Positions 36,823 to 43,321 of a DNA stretch of 64,000 bases are shown one piece after another; position 1 is the first letter of the stretch, and each line of letters starts with the position of its first letter. The position numbers and the translations under genes are program-made. Below the pieces are notes generated by a model. The model saw nothing but the letters and a program-made list of their open reading frames with translations. It made no database searches and was not told the DNA's origin. This DNA is from Streptomyces broussonetiae (GTDB lineage Bacteria > Actinomycetota > Actinomycetes > Streptomycetales > Streptomycetaceae). Location of the stretch: the NCBI RefSeq assembly GCF_009796285.1, contig NZ_CP047020.1:6882001-6946000 (forward strand), written 5' to 3'.

Positions 36823-38498
36823 CGTGCCTCCTCATTGGGGGCGGCGGTCGACCCGGGGGACTCGTCGAACACCGCGGGCTCCAGCTCCGGCTCGGTGAGT
36901 GCCTCGGGCAGCACCACGGTGAACTGCGCGCCGCCGCCGTCCGCGGCTCCCACCGTCGCGCTGCCGCCCTGCCGTTCGGCCAGCCGGCGCACCAGCGAGA
37001 GCCCGATGCCCCGCTTGCCGTGGGCGGGTGGCTCTTTGGTGGACCAGCCCTCCGTGAAGACCAACTCCCGCTGGTCCACGGGGATCCCGGGGCCGGTGTC
37101 GCGCACCCCCAGCACGACGGTGCGGCCCTCGCTGCGCAATTCGACTTCCACGCGCGCGTGGAGCGTGCCCGCGACCGCGTCGAGGGCGTTGTCCACCAGG
37201 TTCCCCACGACCGTGACCAGGCCCCGCGGATCGATCAGCCGGTCCGGCAGCCGGGTGCGTTCCGAGACCCACAGGGCGACTGCGCGCTCGGCCGCCACCG
37301 TCGCCTTGCCGACCAGCAGCGCGGCCAGCAGCGGGTCCTGGATCTTCTCGGTGACCTGCTCGGCGGTGACCCGGTGGTCGCCGACCACCTCGCCGACGAA
37401 CTCCACGGCGTCGTCGTACATCTCCAGCTCCAGCAGCCCGAGGAGGGTGTGCATGCGGTTGGCGTGCTCGTGGTCCTGGGCACGCAGGGCGTCGATCAGC
37501 CCGCGCGTGGAGTCGAGTTCGCGCCCCAACTGCTCCAGTTCGGTGCGGTCGCGCAGGGTGGCGACGGCGCCGCCGTCGCCGGTGGGCATGCGGTTGGCGA
37601 CCAGTACACGCTGTCCGCGCACGGTGAGCAGATCGGTGCCGGTGACCCGGCCGGCCAGGACGTCGGTCGTACGACCCTCGCCGAGCGCCTCGTCGGGGGT
37701 TCGGCCGACCGCTTCGTCACCGATGCCCAGCAGCCGCCGTGCCTCGTCGTTGAGCAGGCGGACACGGCCCGCGTGGTCGAGGGCGACCACGCCTTCCCGG
37801 ATGCCGTGCAGCATCGCCTCGCGCTCCGCGAGCAGCGCCGAGATGTCGGAGAAGGCCAGGTCCCGGGTCTGCCTCTGGACCCGGCGGGAGATCAGCCAGG
37901 CGGCCAGTGCGCCCACCGCGAGTGCCCCGCCGGCGTACGCGAACAGCCCCGGGATCGCGCTGATCAGCCGCGCGCGCACGCTGTCGTAGGCGATGCCGAC
38001 CGAAACCGCCCCGACGATGCGGTGCCCGGCGTCGTACAGCGGTACCTTGCCGCGGGCCGAGCGCCCCAGCGTGCCCTTGTCGATCTCCATGACGTTCTTG
38101 CCGGCCAGGGCGTCGGTCGGGTCCGTCGAGACGCGGCGGCCGATCTCGGAGGCCGTCGGATGCGACCAGCGCACCCAGCGGGTGTCCATCACCACGATGT
38201 ACTCGGCGTGGGTGGCCCGCCGGATCCGCTCGGCCTCCCTCTGCACGGGGCCGTCGCTGGTCGGCGAGGTGGCCAGGACGCCCTCGGCGATCTGCGGGTC
38301 CTGGGCCGTGGTCTGGGCGATGGCCAGCGCGCGGCGCATCGCCTCGTGGTCCAGCTGCTTGCTCAGCGGGGCCAGGAAGAGCCCGGTCGCCAGTACCGCC
38401 ACTCCCGCGGCGATGGTCACCTGCATCAGCAGCACCTGTGAGAACACCCGCCGGGGCATGCCGAGGCGCAGACGGCGTGCGGGGAGAGGGGGACTCAT
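36819..38498 (-). CDS. CitA/DcuS-type sensor histidine kinase
   Basis: 559 aa. A first membrane helix (VFSQVLLMQVTIAAGVAVLA), an extracytoplasmic PAS-like (PDC) sensor of about 130 residues (AEYIVVMDTRWVRWSHPTA is the citrate/fumarate-sensor type signature), a second helix, a cytoplasmic PAS (LHGIREGVVALDHAGRVRLL) and a Spo0B-like phospho-acceptor region (DHEHANRMHTLLGLLEL, His343). The HATPase follows (GNLVDNALDAV, VRDTGPGIP, HGKRGIGLSLV). Family members sense citrate or C4-dicarboxylates. It is coupled to the regulator downstream. Confidence 0.92.
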   Translation of the reverse strand: MSPPLPARRLRLGMPRRVFSQVLLMQVTIAAGVAVLATGLFLAPLSKQLDHEAMRRALAIAQTTAQDPQIAEGVLATSPTSDGPVQREAERIRRATHAEYIVVMDTRWVRWSHPTASEIGRRVSTDPTDALAGKNVMEIDKGTLGRSARGKVPLYDAGHRIVGAVSVGIAYDSVRARLISAIPGLFAYAGGALAVGALAAWLISRRVQRQTRDLAFSDISALLAEREAMLHGIREGVVALDHAGRVRLLNDEARRLLGIGDEAVGRTPDEALGEGRTTDVLAGRVTGTDLLTVRGQRVLVANRMPTGDGGAVATLRDRTELEQLGRELDSTRGLIDALRAQDHEHANRMHTLLGLLELEMYDDAVEFVGEVVGDHRVTAEQVTEKIQDPLLAALLVGKATVAAERAVALWVSERTRLPDRLIDPRGLVTVVGNLVDNALDAVAGTLHARVEVELRSEGRTVVLGVRDTGPGIPVDQRELVFTEGWSTKEPPAHGKRGIGLSLVRRLAERQGGSATVGAADGGGAQFTVVLPEALTEPELEPAVFDESPGSTAAPNEEAR

Positions 38499-38582
38499 GG
38501 CATGACGGTACGTGGGAAGTCCGGGTGTGCCCCAGGGGATGTGATGGTCATCTCTTGACCAATTCTTGAACGACGCGGTGGA

Positions 38583-39524
38583 TCAGCTCGCCAGCGCGGT
38601 CGGCCTCAGTTCGCGCACGGCCGTCACATCCATCCGCGCGGGCGTGCCCAGTACGGCCGCGCCACAGCTCTCCGGGCGTGGCGGCAGTCCCGCGGCCTGC
38701 GCCACCGTCACCCGCCACAGGCGTCCGTCGGCGTGCGCGACGGTGATCTCCCAGTGCGGGGCCGCGCCGTCGGTCCGTACGACGCTCAGCACACCCGCCC
38801 GGTCCTCGCCCACTGCCGACCGGACGGCCAGCTCGGCCGCCTGTCCGGGCCGCTCCCAGGCGGAACACCCCCGGCACCCCTCGACCACCACACGCCCCTC
38901 CTGGGCGCCGTGCAGGGCCTTCTCGACGGTGTGCGCCTCGGCGCGGCCATAGGCGTAGCCGTACGGCAGGACGAGCACCGTCGGCGAGAAGCGATGTCCA
39001 CCCAGATGGGTGACCTCCCAGACCCCGCGCACCCCCGAGGCGTCCAGCTCGCCGGCGAGCGGACGGCCCAGCAGGGCGCAGCAGCGGTCGCGCTTGCCGT
39101 TGGTGCACACGAGCGCGAGCGGGCCGCCCGTGTGCGGTCGGCCGTCGAGCGCGGCACCGAAGGAGCGGTGGTCGCCCGCGCCGAGGGCGGCGAGGTCGAG
39201 GTCGAGGAGTCGGTTCGGATTGCGGACGGTGGCGGCATGCAGCCACACATTTCCGGGAACGGTGTGGGCCGCGTACACCTGCCGGAGTGGCGGCGTGCCG
39301 GGGTCGGCATGGCGCCCGGGACGCCGGATGAGGGCGACGCGTACGCCCGTTCCCTCGGCGGCCCGCTCCAGGGCACGGCCCAGCGTGGGGTCCAGGTGGC
39401 TCGAAGTGAGCGCGTGGACACCCCACGGACCGGGCTGTTCCAGCAGCAGCCACGTCGTCGCCGTGGCCGCCGTGCCGGAAACGGGCTCGTCAAGGCTCCG
39501 GGAGACGGTCGCGCACCTACTCAC
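38583..39524 (-). CDS. Sucrase/ferredoxin-like protein (thioredoxin-like [2Fe-2S] type)
   Basis: 313 aa. The Suc_Fer-like family has a thioredoxin-fold ferredoxin domain. The cluster-binding motif CTNGKRDRCCALLGRPLA (about residues 140-157) and the later HLGGHRFSPTVLVLPYGYAYG block are characteristic; CRGCSAWERPGQ further on may add ligands. Some relatives reduce ferric siderophores. An iron box abuts the GTG start codon, with a -10 hexamer inside it, so expression is probably leaderless and repressed by an IdeR/DmdR-type regulator when iron is plentiful. That fits a role in iron release, but this is inference. Confidence 0.85.
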   Translation of the reverse strand: MSRCATVSRSLDEPVSGTAATATTWLLLEQPGPWGVHALTSSHLDPTLGRALERAAEGTGVRVALIRRPGRHADPGTPPLRQVYAAHTVPGNVWLHAATVRNPNRLLDLDLAALGAGDHRSFGAALDGRPHTGGPLALVCTNGKRDRCCALLGRPLAGELDASGVRGVWEVTHLGGHRFSPTVLVLPYGYAYGRAEAHTVEKALHGAQEGRVVVEGCRGCSAWERPGQAAELAVRSAVGEDRAGVLSVVRTDGAAPHWEITVAHADGRLWRVTVAQAAGLPPRPESCGAAVLGTPARMDVTAVRELRPTALAS

Positions 39525-39543
39525 AGAGGTGAGCCTAACCTGA
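39525..39543 (-). promoter_or_regulatory. Iron box (DmdR1/IdeR site) overlapping the -10 of the sucrase/ferredoxin gene
   Basis: On the minus strand the 19 bp read TCAGGTTAGGCTCACCTCT, matching 15 of 19 positions of the iron-box consensus TTAGGTTAGSCTAACCTAA. The site touches the GTG start. It contains TAGGCT (39532-39537), 7 nt from the GTG, as a leaderless -10 element. Confidence 0.7.
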
Positions 39544-39578
39544 CTCTGCGCGGGGCGACTTCCGGCCGTTGCCGCGTC

Positions 39579-40844
39579 CTACTCCGGCAGGGGCTGCGGC
39601 GGTCGTGGTCCGACGTAGTTCCCCACGGGGCGCATGCGCAGCGGGCGCTCGCCGTACTCCTCCAGCGCGTGGGCGATCCAGCCTGCCGTCCGGGCGACCG
39701 CGAAGATCGTCTCGCCGGCCGTTGCGGGCATGCCGCTGGACGCCGTGAACACCGCCAGGGCCAGGTCGACGTTGGCGTGCAGCGGGGTGTGCCGGGCGGT
39801 CGTGGCGACGATGTCCCGGGCCGCGAGCAGGGCGGACTCGGCGCCCGGCACCTGTTCCAGGAGGCCGAACAGCACGCGCGCGCGAGGATCCTCGCCGGCG
39901 TACAGCCGGTGGCCGAGACCGGGGATACGGCGGCCTGCGCGCAGTTCGTCGGCGATCACCGGGACGGCCGTGCCCTGGTCGAGGACGTCCAGCAGCATGC
40001 GATGGGCGTTGCCGCTCGCAGCGCCGTGCAGTGGGCCCTCCAGGACGCCGAGCCCGGCCGAGACGGCCGCGTAGGCGTGTGCCCGGGCCGAGGCGGCAAC
40101 CCGGACGGCGAGCGTGGAGGCGGCCAGGTCGTGGTCGGCGAGCAGGGCGAGCGCGGTGTCCAGGACACGCAGGGAGGCCGCGTCGGCGGGGCGGCCGCTC
40201 AGCCGGCCCCACAGGCGGTGGGCCAGCGGGCCGTCGTCCTTGTGGTCGTGCCGGACCGGCGGCAGTGCGGCGACAAGCGTGGGGATGAGGATCCGCGCGG
40301 TGTTCAGCACTGCCTCGTCGGACAGGTCGAAGCGCAGCGGGTCCTCCGCCGCCGCGGCGATCGCCGCCACCCGGAGCCGGTCCATGGGGGAGGCGTGCTC
40401 GGACAGGGCCTTCACCGCGCGGCAGGCGACCCCGACGGTGGGGGCGGGAGCGGAGAAGGTGACCCCCGGGGTCAGCCGGGCCGTCCACAGCCACTCCGCG
40501 ACCTCCTCGTAGGAGTGACGGGTGGCCAGCTCGACCGCGTCCACGCCACGGAAGAAGTACCGGTCCTGCTCGATCAGCGTGATGCGGGTCCGGACCGAGA
40601 GGTCCGTGCCGGCGGCGGGGCCGGCGGCGGCTTCGCGCCGGTTGCGCCGCGCGAGGGCCTCGACCTCCTTCGCCTCGAAGGTGCTGGCCCGGCCACCGGG
40701 TTCGCGTCTGCTGCTGAGCAGTCCGCGGCTCACGTACGCGTAGACCGTCTCGGGCTTCACGCCGAGCAGTTCGGCGGTCTCCCTGGTGGTCAGCCTTCGC
40801 CCGGGGCGGTGGGGAGCGGGTTCGTGATCGCGCATGGGGGTCAC
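39579..40844 (-). CDS. Citrate synthase-like protein with N-terminal helix-turn-helix domain
   Basis: 421 aa. Residues about 17-68 are a MerR/excisionase-type DNA-binding domain (LTTRETAELLGVKPETVYAY, then SRGLLSSRREPGGRAS). The rest is a citrate synthase fold with the catalytic residues in place: His in EGPLHGAASGNAH, His in GLGHRLYAGEDPR, and Asp in HANVDLALAVF. It may be an enzyme, a regulator sensing oxaloacetate/acetyl-CoA, or both. GTG 40844 has an AGAGG ribosome site 8 nt upstream. It diverges from a second citrate synthase; the AT-rich gap has repeats that it could bind. Confidence 0.88.
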   Translation of the reverse strand: MTPMRDHEPAPHRPGRRLTTRETAELLGVKPETVYAYVSRGLLSSRREPGGRASTFEAKEVEALARRNRREAAAGPAAGTDLSVRTRITLIEQDRYFFRGVDAVELATRHSYEEVAEWLWTARLTPGVTFSAPAPTVGVACRAVKALSEHASPMDRLRVAAIAAAAEDPLRFDLSDEAVLNTARILIPTLVAALPPVRHDHKDDGPLAHRLWGRLSGRPADAASLRVLDTALALLADHDLAASTLAVRVAASARAHAYAAVSAGLGVLEGPLHGAASGNAHRMLLDVLDQGTAVPVIADELRAGRRIPGLGHRLYAGEDPRARVLFGLLEQVPGAESALLAARDIVATTARHTPLHANVDLALAVFTASSGMPATAGETIFAVARTAGWIAHALEEYGERPLRMRPVGNYVGPRPPQPLPE

Positions 40845-40864
40845 CGTAGCCGCCTCTGTATATC

Positions 40865-40912
40865 TTGATTGCCATGCATTGATTCAGTCAATATTGACAA
40901 GAAATCAGTCAA
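40865..40912. promoter_or_regulatory. AT-rich divergent operator/promoter between the two citrate synthase genes
   Basis: A 12-bp perfect palindrome GTCAATATTGAC (40887-40898) contains the consensus -35 TTGACA (40894-40899) for the rightward gene. TTGATT repeats begin at 40865 and 40879, and inverted AATCA and GTCAA copies lie at 40903-40912. The A+T content stands out sharply. A repressor bound here would block the -35 box. Confidence 0.65.
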
Positions 40913-40948
40913 GCATGGACAGTCGGATCAAGTCCAGGGAGGAGAACC

Positions 40949-42115
40949 ATGTCCATCAACAGGAACGCCACCCCGCTCGTCGACGCACCGCGCGGCCTCG
41001 CGGGCGTCGTCGTCACCGAGACCGAGATCGGTGACGTCCGGGGCCGGGAGGGCTTCTACCACTACCGCCAGTACTCGGCCGTCGAACTCGCGCGAACCCG
41101 CGGCTTCGAGGACGTCTGGCATCTCCTGGTCCACGGCACGCTCCCGGACGCCGAGCGCGGCGCCGCCTTCGCGGCCGAGACCGCCGCGCTGCGCCGGCTG
41201 CCCGAGGAGGTCCGCGCCGCGCTGCCCGCGATCGCCGCAGCGAGCCGCGCCTCCGGCCCGCTCTCCGGGCTGCGTACGGCGTTGTCGCTGCTGGGCGCGT
41301 CACGGGGCATGCGGCCGGTGTACGACATCGACGCGGACCGGCGCCGAGCCGACACCCTGGCCGCCTGCGCGGCCGTACCCACGCTGCTCACCGCGCTGTA
41401 CCGGCTCGGTCAGGGCCTCGAGCCGGTGGAGCCGCGCAAGGACCTCGCTTACGCGGCCAACTACCTGTACATGCTCACGGGCGAGGAGCCCGAGCCGCGG
41501 CGGGCCCGTGCGGTCGAGCAATATCTCATCTCAACCATTGACCATGGATTCAATGCGTCAACCTTCACGGCCCGGGTGATCGCCTCCACGGGCGCCGACG
41601 TGGCGGCCTGCCTGACGGGAGCGGTGGGCGCACTGTCCGGGCCGCTGCACGGCGGTGCGCCCAGCCGGGCCCTGGACACCCTCGACGCCATCGGCACCCC
41701 CGACCGGATCGACGCCTGGATCCGGGAGCGGGTGCTCGGCGGCGACCGGATCATGGGATTCGGGCACGCCATCTACCGTACGGAGGACCCACGTTCGCGG
41801 ATGCTGCGGGAGGTCGCCCAGAGTTTCGGCGGTCCGCGTGTCGACTTCGCGGTGGCGGTCGAGCGCCGGGTCGAGGCGATCCTCGCCGAGCTGAAGCCCG
41901 GCCGCGAACTCCACACCAACGTCGAGTTCTACGCCGGCGTGGTCATGGAACTGTGCGGCCTGCCCCGGGAGATGTTCACGCCCACCTTCGCCGCGGCCAG
42001 GGTGGTGGGCTGGAGCGCCAACATCCTGGAACAGGCGGCGGATTCGAAGATCATCCGCCCGGTGGCCCGCTATGTCGGCCCGGAGCCGCCGGTGGCGGTG
42101 CCGGCGCAGCCGTGA
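40949..42115 (+). CDS. Citrate synthase 2 (CitA-like) family protein
   Basis: 388 aa. A cytoplasmic citrate or 2-methylcitrate synthase family enzyme. The first substrate histidine is in GPLHGGAPSRALD, the second in GFGHAIYRTEDPRSRM. The position of the usual catalytic Asp reads TNVEFYAG, with Glu instead of Asp, as I recall for other actinobacterial CitA-type proteins. The true substrate could be oxaloacetate with acetyl-CoA or propionyl-CoA. ATG 40949 has a GGAGGAG ribosome site. It is divergent from the helix-turn-helix-fused paralogue and probably shares its operator. Confidence 0.88.
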   Translation: MSINRNATPLVDAPRGLAGVVVTETEIGDVRGREGFYHYRQYSAVELARTRGFEDVWHLLVHGTLPDAERGAAFAAETAALRRLPEEVRAALPAIAAASRASGPLSGLRTALSLLGASRGMRPVYDIDADRRRADTLAACAAVPTLLTALYRLGQGLEPVEPRKDLAYAANYLYMLTGEEPEPRRARAVEQYLISTIDHGFNASTFTARVIASTGADVAACLTGAVGALSGPLHGGAPSRALDTLDAIGTPDRIDAWIRERVLGGDRIMGFGHAIYRTEDPRSRMLREVAQSFGGPRVDFAVAVERRVEAILAELKPGRELHTNVEFYAGVVMELCGLPREMFTPTFAAARVVGWSANILEQAADSKIIRPVARYVGPEPPVAVPAQP

Positions 42116-42181
42116 GTCCGCTCCGGGGCACCCGGCTCTTATCCTGGTCCGGCAGCCGGTCCACGTGAGAGAGGGCGCCCG

Positions 42182-43321
42182 TTGGGCAACAGCAACACCC
42201 CGCAGCAGATCCCGGTCGTCGTGCTCGCCGGTTTCCTGGGCTCGGGAAAGACCACGCTCCTCAACCACCTCCTGCACCGCAGCGGCGGGAGCCGGATCGG
42301 GGCGATCGTCAACGACTTCGGGGCCATCGAGATCGACGCGATGGCCGTGGCCGGCGCCCTCGGCGACTCGACCGTCTCGCTCGGCAACGGCTGTCTGTGC
42401 TGCGCCGTCGACGCGAGCGAACTCGATCTCTACCTCGACCGGCTCGCCGACCCCGGCACCGGTATCGACGTGATCGTCATCGAGGCCAGCGGACTCGCCG
42501 AGCCGCAGGAACTCGTGCGGATGGTGCTGGCCAGCGAGCACCCGAGAGTCGTCTACGGCGGCCTCGTCGAGGTCGTGGACGCCGCCGAGTTCGACGACAC
42601 CCGGGCCCGGCACCCCGAACTCGACCGGCACCTCGCCCTCGCCGACCTCGTGGTGGTCAACAAGCTCGACCGGGCCGAAGACGGTGAGCGGGTGCTCGGC
42701 CTCGTGCGGACCCTCGCGGACCGCGCCGCCGTCGTACCCGCCACCTACGGCCGTATCGACCCGGAGTTCCTCTTCGACTGCAGGCCCGGCGAGGAACGCA
42801 TCGGGCAGTTGTCCTTCGACGACCTCCACGAGCACACCGAGGACGACGCCCACGCCGGCCATCTGCACAGCGGCTACGACAGCCTGCCCTTCACCTCCGG
42901 CGTGCCCATGGACCCCCGCGCGCTCATGCGGTTCCTCGACGGCCGTCCCGAGGGGCTGTACCGGATCAAGGGGTACGTCGACTTCGGGCCGTACGACACC
43001 CGCAACCGGTACGCCGTGCACGCCGTCGGCCGGTTCCTGCGCTTCTACCCCGAGCCCTGGGGCGCGGACGGGGCCCGGCTCACCCAGCTCGTGCTGATCG
43101 GCTCCGGCATCGACACCGAGGCCCTCGGCAAGGAGCTTCAGGCGTGCGAGAACGACGCCCCACACGCCGACGAGCACGGCATGTGGGGCGTCCTGCGGTA
43201 CGTCCAGGGCTCCGAGGAGGAGCCCGGCCCGGAGTCGTACGAGGCGACGTACGCGGCGACGTACGCGGCGGCGTACGCGGCGGCGTACGAGACGTCGAAC
43301 GAGCCGCCGTACGGGGCCTAG
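42182..43321 (+). CDS. CobW/G3E family GTPase (metal chaperone-like)
   Basis: 379 aa. G3E P-loop GTPase with Walker A GFLGSGKTT (17-25), metal-binding GNGCLCC motif (Cys71, Cys73, Cys74), VIEASGLAEP and the base-recognition NKLD. A histidine-rich linker (HEHTEDDAHAGHLHSG) and a C-terminal CobW_C domain follow. These proteins deliver zinc or other metals to enzymes. The last about 25 residues are an odd tail of five Tyr-x-x-x repeats. TTG 42182 has a GAGAGAGGG ribosome site. Its stop overlaps that of parC on the other strand (CTAG). No Zur box was recognised upstream. Confidence 0.9.
   Translation: MGNSNTPQQIPVVVLAGFLGSGKTTLLNHLLHRSGGSRIGAIVNDFGAIEIDAMAVAGALGDSTVSLGNGCLCCAVDASELDLYLDRLADPGTGIDVIVIEASGLAEPQELVRMVLASEHPRVVYGGLVEVVDAAEFDDTRARHPELDRHLALADLVVVNKLDRAEDGERVLGLVRTLADRAAVVPATYGRIDPEFLFDCRPGEERIGQLSFDDLHEHTEDDAHAGHLHSGYDSLPFTSGVPMDPRALMRFLDGRPEGLYRIKGYVDFGPYDTRNRYAVHAVGRFLRFYPEPWGADGARLTQLVLIGSGIDTEALGKELQACENDAPHADEHGMWGVLRYVQGSEEEPGPESYEATYAATYAAAYAAAYETSNEPPYGA
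43238..43297 (+). repeat. Five 12-bp tandem repeats in the CobW-like gene
   Basis: Five head-to-tail 12-bp units of the form TACGMGGCGRCG encode YEAT, YAAT, YAAA, YAAA, YETS at the extreme C-terminus. Being in multiples of three, the copy number could change without shifting the frame. Confidence 0.85.
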
